DNA from: Sphingomonas sp. 28-66-16
GTDB lineage: Bacteria; Pseudomonadota; Alphaproteobacteria; Sphingomonadales; Sphingomonadaceae
Assembly: GCA_002281485.1 (NCBI GenBank)
Contig: NCGF01000002.1
Coordinates: forward strand, 124,001-188,000
Reading direction: 5' to 3'
Length of the DNA stretch: 64,000 nucleotides
Positions 26,038 to 33,747 of the stretch are shown here, piece after piece. The notes beneath the pieces are model-generated. The model ran no database searches, was not told the origin of the DNA, and saw only the letters and a list, made by a program, of their open reading frames with translations. The position numbers were made by a program, and so were the translations under genes. Position 1 is the first letter of the stretch; every line of letters begins with the position of its first letter.

Positions 26038-26125
26038 GATCGCTCCCAATTGAGTGTTGTGACACCCTAGACGCGGGCGCCGTAGGATGGGAAGTCACGA
26101 GCGAAAGCGCCGGGACGGTCTGATC
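26038..26125. promoter_or_regulatory. divergent hpnA / hpnI promoter region
   Basis: The 88 bases between the start codons of hpnA (leftward) and hpnI (rightward) must hold the promoter of the seven-gene hpnA-G operon and probably that of hpnI-hpnJ. A short AT-rich patch (CAATTGAGTGTTGTGACA) is the most promoter-like part; no certain -35/-10 pair can be named. Confidence 0.5.
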
Positions 26126-27253
26126 ATGCCGACAGCGATCGCCACGATATTTCTGGGTATCGCCCTGCTCGGCGTTGCCATCACGCTTGCCTCGGCGCTG
26201 CTGGCACGGCGCGGGGCGCCGCTGCCGATCCTGGCGACCTGGCCGTCGGTGACGATTCTGAAGCCGCTCCACGGTGCCGATCCGGCGCTCGCCGACAATC
26301 TCGAGAGCGTTTTCGCGCAGGCTTATGCCGGTCCCGTCCAGATTGTGTTCGGCGCCCGCGAGGCGACCGATTCGGGGATGGCGATCGCCCGGCAACTCGC
26401 CGGCGCGCATCCCGGTGCCGATGTTGCCTGCATCGTCGACGCCAGCCGCTGGGGCGCCAACAACAAGCTGTCCAATCTGATCAACATGATGCCGGCCGCG
26501 CACGGCGAGGTGATCATCGTCGCCGACAGCGATACGCGCTGGGCGCCCGATACGGTGGGGCAGCTGGTCGCGGCGCTCGCCGTCCCGGGTACCGGGCTCG
26601 CCAGCTGCCTGATCGCGGGGCAGGCCGGCGCCGGCTTCTGGTCGCGGCTGGCGGCGATGGATCTGTCCTATCGCTACATGCCGGCGGTGTTGCTCGGCAT
26701 CGCGCTCGGCCTCGCGCGGCCCGTCCTCGGGCCGACGGTGGCGCTGCGCCACGATACGCTCGCCGCGATCGGCGGATTCGGCGCCTTCGTCGACATGCTC
26801 GCCGATGATTACGAGATCGGCCGCGCCGTCCGCCGCACCGGGCTGCGGACGATCGTCGCGCCCCTGTTCGTCACCCATATCTGCGACGATCGCTCGTTCG
26901 CTGCGCTCTGGGGCCATGAACTGCGCTGGTCGATCACGGTGTTTCGCATCGATCCGCTGGGATATGTCGGCAGCCTGTTGCTGCACGGCTTGTCGTTGTC
27001 GCTGATCGGCGCGCTGATCGCCGGCTTCACGCCGCCGGCAATTGGCATCGTCGTCGCCGCGATCGGCGCGCGCGCGCTGGTCAAGGCGCGGATGGATCGG
27101 ATGGCCGGGAACCGGGCGGGATCGCTGGCGCTGCTGCCATTGCGCGATCTTTTGTCGTTCGCCTTATTTTGCGCCACTTTCTTCGTGGATAATGTCAATT
27201 GGCGTGGCACGAAATTCCGGGTAACGCGCGACGGCAAGCTACATTCGCAATAA
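26126..27253 (+). CDS. hpnI: hopanoid glycosyltransferase HpnI
   Basis: HpnI adds N-acetylglucosamine to bacteriohopanetetrol in characterised species. It is a GT21-like (ceramide glucosyltransferase-related) membrane enzyme of 375 aa: PSVTILKPLHGADPALADNLES near residue 40, IIVADSDTRWAPDTVG (D1-D2 type motif) near 130, and FVDMLADDYEIGRAVRRTG near 220. There is one N-terminal and two or three C-terminal helices. The start at 26126 (MPTAIATIF) is inferred; an earlier start adds a charged, non-conserved stretch. It precedes hpnJ by 13 bases. Confidence 0.92.
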   Translation: MPTAIATIFLGIALLGVAITLASALLARRGAPLPILATWPSVTILKPLHGADPALADNLESVFAQAYAGPVQIVFGAREATDSGMAIARQLAGAHPGADVACIVDASRWGANNKLSNLINMMPAAHGEVIIVADSDTRWAPDTVGQLVAALAVPGTGLASCLIAGQAGAGFWSRLAAMDLSYRYMPAVLLGIALGLARPVLGPTVALRHDTLAAIGGFGAFVDMLADDYEIGRAVRRTGLRTIVAPLFVTHICDDRSFAALWGHELRWSITVFRIDPLGYVGSLLLHGLSLSLIGALIAGFTPPAIGIVVAAIGARALVKARMDRMAGNRAGSLALLPLRDLLSFALFCATFFVDNVNWRGTKFRVTRDGKLHSQ

Positions 27254-27266
27254 GGGTTGGGTTATC

Positions 27267-28691
27267 ATGCGCTCTTTGTTTCTCCAGGCGCCTTCGTTCG
27301 ACGGCTATGATGGTGGCGCCGGGTCGCGCTATCAGGCCAAGCGCGAGATCAAGTCGTTCTGGTACCCCACCTGGCTGGCGCAGCCGGCCGCGCTGGTCGA
27401 GAATTCGACGCTGGTCGATGCCCCCGCGCACGATCTGAGCTTCGACGACGTCAAGCATCACGCGACCGCGCACGACCTGATGATCCTCCACACCTCGACC
27501 CCCGGCTTCAAGGCCGACGTCAAGACCGCCGAGATGATGAAGGCGCTCAACCCCAATCTCAAGGTCGGGATGATCGGCGCGACCGTCGCCGTCGATGCCG
27601 ACTGGGCGATGAAGCACGCGCATTCGGTCGATTTCGTCGCACGCAACGAGTTCGACTTCACGATCAAGGACGTCGCCGACGGCATGTCCTTCGCCGACAT
27701 CAAGGGCATCAGCTACCGCAATTCGGAAGGCATCGTGATCCATAATGACGACCGCGACGTCCTCATGAACATGGACTCGCTGCCGTTCGTCTCGCCGATC
27801 TACAAGCGCGATCTGAAGATGGAGAACTACTTCATCGGCTATCTGAAGCACCCCTATGTCAGCTTCTACACCGGCCGCGGCTGCAAGAGCCGCTGCACCT
27901 TCTGCCTCTGGCCGCAGACCGTCGGCGGGCATAATTACCGCGTTCGCTCGGTCGGGCATGTCATCGAGGAAGTGAAGTACGTCCTCAAGGAATTCCCGCA
28001 GATGAAGGAGCTGTTCTTCGACGACGACACGCTCACCGACAATCTGCCCCGCGTCGAAGAACTCGCCCGCGAACTCGGCAAGCTCGGCGTCACCTGGTCG
28101 TGCAACGCCAAGGCCAACGTGCCTTATGCCACGCTCAAGATCCTGCGCGACAACGGCCTTCGGCTGTTGCTCGTCGGTTATGAGAGCGGCAACCAGCAGA
28201 TCCTCCACAACATCAAGAAGGGCCTTCGGATCGAGACCGCCAAGCAGTTCGCCAAGGACTGTCGCGCGCTCGGGATCGTCATCCACGGCACCTTCATCAT
28301 GGGGCTGCCCGGTGAGACCAAGGAGACGATCCAGGAAACGATCGCCTATGCCAAGGAAGTCAATCCGCACACCATCCAGGTGTCGCTCGCGGCGCCCTAT
28401 CCGGGCACCTTCCTCTACAAGCAGGCGATCGAGAATGGCTGGTTCGACGGCACGCATGATATGGTCGCCGATGGCGGCGGGCAGATCGCCCAGCTGACTT
28501 ATCCGCACCTCGCCTCGGACGAGATTTTCGACGCGGTCGCCGAATTCTACAAGAAATTCTATTTCCGCCCGTCGAAGATCGGCTCGATCGTCGCCGAAAT
28601 GGCGACAAGCCCGACGATGATGAAGCGCCGCCTGCGCGAGGGCGTCGAATTCTTCGATTTCCTGCGCAACCGGAATGTCGAGGCGGCGTAA
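27267..28691 (+). CDS. hpnJ: hopanoid radical SAM protein HpnJ
   Basis: HpnJ contracts the glucosamine ring of BHT-glucosamine to the cyclopentane of BHT cyclitol ether in characterised species. The 474-aa protein has a B12-binding-like N-terminal domain (LMILHTSTPGFKADV ... KVGMIGATVAVD) and a radical SAM core with GRGCKSRCTFCLWPQ (CxxxCxxC) near residue 205, followed by FFDDDTLTDNLPRVEEL and GLPGETKETIQETI. The cytosolic enzyme is translationally linked to hpnI by a 13-base gap with an AAGGG site. Confidence 0.95.
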   Translation: MRSLFLQAPSFDGYDGGAGSRYQAKREIKSFWYPTWLAQPAALVENSTLVDAPAHDLSFDDVKHHATAHDLMILHTSTPGFKADVKTAEMMKALNPNLKVGMIGATVAVDADWAMKHAHSVDFVARNEFDFTIKDVADGMSFADIKGISYRNSEGIVIHNDDRDVLMNMDSLPFVSPIYKRDLKMENYFIGYLKHPYVSFYTGRGCKSRCTFCLWPQTVGGHNYRVRSVGHVIEEVKYVLKEFPQMKELFFDDDTLTDNLPRVEELARELGKLGVTWSCNAKANVPYATLKILRDNGLRLLLVGYESGNQQILHNIKKGLRIETAKQFAKDCRALGIVIHGTFIMGLPGETKETIQETIAYAKEVNPHTIQVSLAAPYPGTFLYKQAIENGWFDGTHDMVADGGGQIAQLTYPHLASDEIFDAVAEFYKKFYFRPSKIGSIVAEMATSPTMMKRRLREGVEFFDFLRNRNVEAA

Positions 28692-28706
28692 GCTGCGGTC
28701 CTACCA

Positions 28707-28793
28707 CCGTTTGTGCTGAGCCTGTCGAAGCCCTGCCTTTCTTTTCGACCATAGCGAAAAAAGTCAGCCCTTCGAAAAGCTTGGGGCAAACGG
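28707..28793. repeat. imperfect inverted repeat after hpnJ
   Basis: CCGTTTGTGCTGAGCCTGTCG and the imperfect complement CTTCGAAAAGCTTGGGGCAAA (ending CGG) flank a TTTTCG-containing centre. It matches, from memory, the dispersed CGTTCGTGCTGAGC(C/T)TGTCGAAG element of sphingomonads. It sits between the convergent hpnJ and hpnL and may work as a bidirectional terminator. Confidence 0.6.
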
Positions 28794-28848
28794 GATCGGG
28801 AATCGTCGATTGCCACGTGGCTTGCGGCCGCCCCGCGAGTGGGGCGCT

Positions 28849-29817
28849 TCAAACAGCGCCGTCCCGCCGTCGCCCCTCGAAGCGATACCAGAACAGAAAC
28901 CCCGGCCCGCCGATCGCGACGTCGGCGATGCGCTTGATCAGCGACATCGCCAGCGCGGCGTCGGCGGGGATGCCGAATCCGGCGCACAGGATGACGAACG
29001 CGCCCTCCTGCACGCCGATCGCCCCCGGCACCGCAAACGCCGCGCCGCGCACCGCCTGACCGATGCTTTCGATGACGATCGCCTCGGCGACGGTGATCGG
29101 CACGCCCATGAAGGCGAAGATCACATAGACTTCGATGCTGCCGAGCAGCCATGCCGAGAAGTGGACGCCGGCGCTCGTTGCCATCGCCCGGCCGCGCTCG
29201 CGAATCCGCGCCAGCGCCGCGTAAAAGGCGTCGGTAGCGGCGAACGCCGCCCATTCCTTGCCGCCCGCGAGCTTCTTCAGCGCGCCGATGATCAGCGTGC
29301 CGACGCCGAGCCGCTGGATCAAATAGAAGCCGATCAGCGTCGGCCCCGCGATCAGCAGGCCGGTCGCTACCGTGCGAACGATCGATTCGCTCGCGCCGAG
29401 CTGGAGCAGGAGCAACGTGCCGCCGAGCGCGAACACGAACTGGGTGACGACCTGGAGGAACAGATCGGTCACCACGCCCGCCGCCGCCATCGGTGCGGCG
29501 ATGCCGCACAACAGCATCAGCCGCGCCGCGACGATGTCGCCGCCGATCTGTGTCGTCGGCAGCAGGGTGTTGACGGTATCGCGGACGATGCGGATGGCTG
29601 CGCTGTCGGCCAGCGCCGGGCGTTGGTCAGGCGGCATGATCACCCACGACGCATAGGCGAGCAGCATCGTCACCGCGTAGCGCGCGAACACCGTCAGCGC
29701 GATGCCCCAGCCCGCCAGCCCGATCGCATGCGCGATATCGCCCAGCCGAATCCCGGAATAGATCAATCCGGCCACGGCAATCAGCAGAACCGAGCCGACG
29801 ATCAGGAAGCGCTTCAT
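28849..29817 (-). CDS. hpnL: hopanoid-associated membrane protein HpnL
   Basis: A 322-aa polytopic protein of the lysylphosphatidylglycerol synthase transmembrane family (UPF0104), with about eight helices. Signatures include DTVNTLLPTTQIGGDIVAARLM near residue 82 and AVRGAAFAVPGAIGVQEGAFVIL near 250. HpnL is associated with hopanoid gene clusters but its activity is undefined; lipid flipping or transfer is inferred. It is transcribed leftward, convergent with hpnJ and divergent from the amidinotransferase gene. Confidence 0.85.
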   Translation of the reverse strand: MKRFLIVGSVLLIAVAGLIYSGIRLGDIAHAIGLAGWGIALTVFARYAVTMLLAYASWVIMPPDQRPALADSAAIRIVRDTVNTLLPTTQIGGDIVAARLMLLCGIAAPMAAAGVVTDLFLQVVTQFVFALGGTLLLLQLGASESIVRTVATGLLIAGPTLIGFYLIQRLGVGTLIIGALKKLAGGKEWAAFAATDAFYAALARIRERGRAMATSAGVHFSAWLLGSIEVYVIFAFMGVPITVAEAIVIESIGQAVRGAAFAVPGAIGVQEGAFVILCAGFGIPADAALAMSLIKRIADVAIGGPGFLFWYRFEGRRRDGAV

Positions 29818-29986
29818 TTTCTCAGCAAAACCCTTAGGGAGCGGGGCCGAAACCGAACAGTTGCAGTCGGCAATCCCCTTGGTCTACCAGCAGGGAGGGG
29901 TCAATCGCGCCGTCGCGTGCCCCACTTTGTCGAGATCGCCCAAGCAAGCGATTGTTTTTGTTATCGAATACCGGGAAACAAGGCGA

Positions 29987-31171
29987 ATGACGAGCGACCA
30001 TAGCACCCTGCCCGAAGCCACTTTCGAGCAGGGCGAGGCATTGCCCGGCGACCAGACGTCGCCGCCAGCCGGCGCCGGCGGGCCGGCACCGGAGACGATG
30101 GCCGGCCCGGTGATGTCCTATAATGAATGGGATCCGCTCGAAGAAGTGATCGTCGGCCGGCTCGAAGGCGCGACGGTGCCGTCGGTGCATGTCACCGTCA
30201 CCTATAATCTGCCGCCGCTGATCGCGCGGCTCTATCGGCTTGCGGCGGGGCACCGCTATCCCAAATGGCTGGTCAACAAGGCGCAGGGCGAGCTCGACGG
30301 CTTCATCGCGATCCTCAAGGGCGAGGGCATCACCGTGCGCCGCCCCGAGATCGTCGATCATCATGCGAAGTTCAAAGCGCCGGGCTGGTCCTCGCGGGGC
30401 TTCTGCGTCGCCTGTCCGCGCGACGGCTTCATGGTGGTCGGAGACGAGATCATCGAAACGCCGATGTGCTGGCCGACGCGCTATTTCGAGGGCAATGCCT
30501 ATCGCAAGCTGTTCAAGGAATATTTCCACGCCGGCGCACGCTGGACCTCGGCGCCGCGCCCGGAGCTCAGCGATGAGCTCTATGATCTGAACTACAGCAT
30601 CCCTTCGCCCGGCGAAAAGATGCGCTATGTCGTGACCGAGTTCGAGCCGGTGTTCGACGCCGCCGATTTCGTCCGCTGCGGTCGCGACATTTTCGTCACC
30701 CAGTCGAACGTCACCAACCTGGCCGGCATCAACTGGCTCCGGCGGCATCTCGGCGATGAATATACGATCCACGAGCTGCCCAGCATCTGCAAGCAGCCGA
30801 TGCACATCGATTCGACTTTCATGCCGCTCGCGCCGGGCAAGGTGCTGGTCAATCCCGATTATCTCGATCTCGATCGGTTGCCCCCGATTCTGAAGAAGTG
30901 GGACGTGCTCGTCGCGCCGCGCCCCGATCCGATCGACAATGTCATCGCCAAGATGTCGATGTGCAGCCCGTGGACAAGCATCAACGTGCTCTCGCTCACC
31001 GAGAAGAAGATCGTCGTCGAGCGCCAGCAGCCGACGTTGATCAAGGCGCTCAAGGATTGGGGCTTCGAGCCGATCCCGTGCGATTTCTTCAGCTATGGCC
31101 CGTTCGGCGGCGCCTTCCACTGCGCGACGCTCGACGTGCGGCGGCGCGGGACGCTGCAATCCTATTTCTGA
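29987..31171 (+). CDS. glycine amidinotransferase (AGAT)-like enzyme at the hopanoid cluster
   Basis: A 394-aa pentein-fold amidinotransferase very like eukaryotic arginine:glycine amidinotransferase. The conserved stretches are EWDPLEEVIVGR near residue 45, GDEIIETPMCW near 150, FHAGARWTSAPRPE, FEPVFDAADFVRCGRDIF (catalytic Asp region) near 225, QPMHIDSTFMPLAPG (catalytic His) near 270, and the catalytic cysteine in GGAFHCATLDVRRRGTLQSY at the C-terminus. These enzymes move the guanidino-carbon of arginine to an amine. The first 40 residues are low-complexity Pro/Gly and non-conserved. No creatine genes are nearby; the neighbours are hpnI, hpnJ and hpnL, suggesting an amino-hopanoid acceptor (inference). 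The start at 29987 is chosen from the MTSDHSTLP N-terminus. Confidence 0.88.
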   Translation: MTSDHSTLPEATFEQGEALPGDQTSPPAGAGGPAPETMAGPVMSYNEWDPLEEVIVGRLEGATVPSVHVTVTYNLPPLIARLYRLAAGHRYPKWLVNKAQGELDGFIAILKGEGITVRRPEIVDHHAKFKAPGWSSRGFCVACPRDGFMVVGDEIIETPMCWPTRYFEGNAYRKLFKEYFHAGARWTSAPRPELSDELYDLNYSIPSPGEKMRYVVTEFEPVFDAADFVRCGRDIFVTQSNVTNLAGINWLRRHLGDEYTIHELPSICKQPMHIDSTFMPLAPGKVLVNPDYLDLDRLPPILKKWDVLVAPRPDPIDNVIAKMSMCSPWTSINVLSLTEKKIVVERQQPTLIKALKDWGFEPIPCDFFSYGPFGGAFHCATLDVRRRGTLQSYF

Positions 31172-31195
31172 TCGGGTGCGAGGCGGAGGCGCCGG

Positions 31196-31486
31196 TCAGG
31201 CGGCGTCGGGTTCCTGCAGCCGCTCGTGATGGCGGATCACTTCGTCGATGATGAAGCGCAGGAATTTCTCGCTAAATTCGGGATCGAGCTGGGCGTCGCG
31301 GGCAAGGGCGCGGAGCCGGGCGATCTGGGTCACCTCGCGCGTCGGATCGGCAGGCGGGAGGCCGTGCTCGGCCTTGTAGCGGCCCACCGCCTGGGTCACC
31401 TTGAAGCGTTCGGCGAGCAGGAAGACGAGCGCCGCATCGATATTGTCGATGCTCTGGCGATAGCCGTTCAGCGTCGTGTCCGGCAT
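31196..31486 (-). CDS. chorismate mutase, AroQ type
   Basis: A 96-aa all-helical AroQ-class chorismate mutase (chorismate to prephenate, for phenylalanine and tyrosine). Seen are YRQSIDNIDAALVFLLAERF at the N-terminus, AVGRYKAEHGLPPADPTREV in the middle, and FLRFIIDEVIRHHERLQ at the end, with the catalytic Arg/Lys positions of the family. The ATG at 31486 starts MPDTTLNG; upstream codons are not conserved. It is divergent from the polyprenyl synthase gene. Confidence 0.9.
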   Translation of the reverse strand: MPDTTLNGYRQSIDNIDAALVFLLAERFKVTQAVGRYKAEHGLPPADPTREVTQIARLRALARDAQLDPEFSEKFLRFIIDEVIRHHERLQEPDAA

Positions 31487-31596
31487 GGCGTTGGTCTCTC
31501 CCGTGATCGTCCGGTCGTCTTTTTGCGTGCCCCCGGCGGGTGGCGCAAGCCCATCCCCTTGCCTTTGTGATCGCAAGCCGCCACATCGCCCTCGAT

Positions 31597-32610
31597 ATGA
31601 CCGCCACCATCCATCGCATCGACCCACGGCCGCAGCCGTCCCTCGATCCGATGATGACGCTCGTGGCGGGCGACCTCAATCTGGTCAATGCCGTGATCCT
31701 CGATCGCATGCAGTCGCAAATCCCGCTGATTCCGGAGCTTGCCGGCCATCTGATCGCGGGCGGCGGGAAACGGATGCGGCCGATGCTGACGCTCGCGAGC
31801 GCGGCGCTGCTCGGCTATGCCGGCACCCGCCACCACCGGCTCGCGGCGGCGGTCGAATTCATCCATACCGCGACGCTGCTCCACGACGATGTCGTCGATG
31901 GCTCCGATCTGCGGCGCGGGCGGCGCACCGCCAACAATATCTACGGCAATCCGGCGACCGTGCTGGTCGGCGATTTCCTGTTCAGCCGGGCGTTCGAGCT
32001 GATGGTCGAGGATGGCAGCCAGAAGGTGCTCCGCATCCTGAGCAATGCCAGCGCGGTGATCGCCGAGGGCGAAGTCGATCAGTTGACCGCGACGCGGCGG
32101 ATCGATCTCGGCGAGGAGCGCTATCTCGATATCATCGGCGCCAAGACGGCCGCGCTCTTCGCCGCCGCGTGCCGAATCGCCGCGGTCGTCGCCGAGCGCT
32201 CGGACGCCGAAGAAGCCGCGCTCGACGCTTATGGCCGCAACCTCGGCATCGCCTTTCAGCTCGTCGACGATGCGATCGACTATGTCTCCGATGCCGGCAC
32301 GATGGGCAAGGATGCGGGCGACGATTTCCGCGAGGGCAAGGTGACGCTGCCGGTGATCCTGGCTTATGCCCGCGGCGATCAGGAGGAGCGGCGCTTCTGG
32401 AAGGATGCGATCGAGGGGCGCCGCGCATCGGACGACGATCTCGCCCATGCCGTGGCGCTGATCCAGTCGAGCCGCGCGGTCGACGATACGCTCGCGCGCG
32501 CGCGCCATTATGGCCAGCGCGCGATCGATTCGCTCGGCATCTTCGGCGGCGGCAAGGCCAGGGCGGCGATGGTCGAAGCCGTCGAATTCGCGATCGCCCG
32601 CGCCTACTGA
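31597..32610 (+). CDS. ispB: polyprenyl (probably octa-/decaprenyl) diphosphate synthase
   Basis: An all-trans polyprenyl diphosphate synthase of 337 aa making the ubiquinone side chain. Motifs: GGGKRMRPMLTLASAAL near residue 55, the first Asp-rich region TLLHDDVVDGSDLRRGR near 95, and the second FQLVDDAIDYVSDAGTMGKD near 220. Small residues before the first motif fit a long-chain product; alphaproteobacteria usually make Q10, so decaprenyl is possible and the ispB label is approximate. The ATG at 31597 gives MTATIHRID. Confidence 0.9.
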   Translation: MTATIHRIDPRPQPSLDPMMTLVAGDLNLVNAVILDRMQSQIPLIPELAGHLIAGGGKRMRPMLTLASAALLGYAGTRHHRLAAAVEFIHTATLLHDDVVDGSDLRRGRRTANNIYGNPATVLVGDFLFSRAFELMVEDGSQKVLRILSNASAVIAEGEVDQLTATRRIDLGEERYLDIIGAKTAALFAAACRIAAVVAERSDAEEAALDAYGRNLGIAFQLVDDAIDYVSDAGTMGKDAGDDFREGKVTLPVILAYARGDQEERRFWKDAIEGRRASDDDLAHAVALIQSSRAVDDTLARARHYGQRAIDSLGIFGGGKARAAMVEAVEFAIARAY

Positions 32611-32614
32611 GCCC

Positions 32615-33589
32615 CTATACCCGGCACGCCGGGCCCACGACGCAGGCACGATCGGCATCGATCTCGATCTGGATCGTCGCATGGGCGATACCGAACCGCT
32701 CATGGAGCATCGCCTGCGCCGCGGCGAGAAAGCCGTCGCCCGGATGCCCGGCCGGGATCAGCAGATGGGTGGTCAGTACCGGCTGGGTGGTGCTCATCGG
32801 CCAGATGTGGAGATCGTGCACCGCCTGCACCCCCTCGAGCCCTTCGAGCGCCGCGACGATGCGGTCATAGTCGAGCCCGCGCGGCACCGCGCCGAGCGAC
32901 ATCTCGATCGCCTCGCGGAGCAGTCCCCAGGTCTGCCAGAAGATCAGCGCGACGATCACAAGGCTGATCGCCGGATCGATCCAGCCGATGCCGGTCTGCC
33001 AGATTACCAGTCCGGCGAGCAGCACCCCCGCCGATACCGCCGCGTCGCCGGCCATGTGCAGATAGGCGCCGCGCAGATTGATGTCGCCGTCGCGCCCGCG
33101 CGCGAACAGCAGCGCGGTGGCGAGATTGATGACGATGCCGACGCCTGCGACCGCCGCGATCGTCGGCCCCGGCACCGGCGCTGGTTCGCCGAACCGCTGG
33201 ACCGCTTCGAGGGTGATCGCCCCGAGCGCGACCAGCAGCAGCAGCGCGTTGAGCAGCGCCGCGAGGATCGTCGAGCCGCCCAACCCATAGGTGAACCGCT
33301 TCGACGGCGCCGCGCGCGCGAGCGCCATCCCACCCCAGGCGATCGCCAGCCCGAGCACGTCGGACAGATTGTGGCCGGCATCGGCGAGCAGCGCGACCGA
33401 CTGGGTCCAGAAGCCGAACCCCGCCTCGACCGCGACGAAAGCGATGTTGAGCGCGATGCCGATCGCAAAGGCGCGCCCGAAATTCGCCGGGGCATGGCTG
33501 TGGCCTGCGTGGCTGCCATGGCCTGCGTGATCGTGGTGATGGTGGCCGGGATCGGCGGCATGATCGTGCGCGGTCAACAGCGGCTCCAT
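32615..33589 (-). CDS. cation diffusion facilitator (Zn/Co/Cd exporter)
   Basis: A 324-aa CDF transporter of the CzcD/ZitB group: six helices and a cytosolic C-terminal domain. The N-terminus is histidine-rich (DHAADPGHHHHDHAGHGSHAG), a likely metal-binding tail. The two transport-site pairs are ALLADAGHNLSDVLGLA (HxxxD) near residue 75 and MAGDAAVSAGVL near 180. GWIDPAISLVIVALIF is the usual helix VI segment. It ends 4 bases from the end of ispB (convergent). Confidence 0.92.
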   Translation of the reverse strand: MEPLLTAHDHAADPGHHHHDHAGHGSHAGHSHAPANFGRAFAIGIALNIAFVAVEAGFGFWTQSVALLADAGHNLSDVLGLAIAWGGMALARAAPSKRFTYGLGGSTILAALLNALLLLVALGAITLEAVQRFGEPAPVPGPTIAAVAGVGIVINLATALLFARGRDGDINLRGAYLHMAGDAAVSAGVLLAGLVIWQTGIGWIDPAISLVIVALIFWQTWGLLREAIEMSLGAVPRGLDYDRIVAALEGLEGVQAVHDLHIWPMSTTQPVLTTHLLIPAGHPGDGFLAAAQAMLHERFGIAHATIQIEIDADRACVVGPACRV

Positions 33590-33747
33590 CGGACAAATGT
33601 TGCCGCCCGCATATCATCGCCAGTCGAGGTGATACTAGGACACGGGCGCACGAACGGGCGAATGATCGGTATCCCAGTTTCCGGTGCGCCATCTCTCAGG
33701 AATGAGGCTTCCGCCGGCTGTCGTTTGCGCGATCGGTGGCAACGCGC

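Noticed and set aside
23873..26986. A very long minus-strand open frame of about 1,040 codons covering hpnB and everything up to hpnI
   Set aside because: Only the part from the GTG at 25042 matches HpnB; the rest is a shadow of hpnA and antisense to hpnI, with low-complexity Arg-rich translation. The GTGA overlap with the hpnA stop fixes the start.
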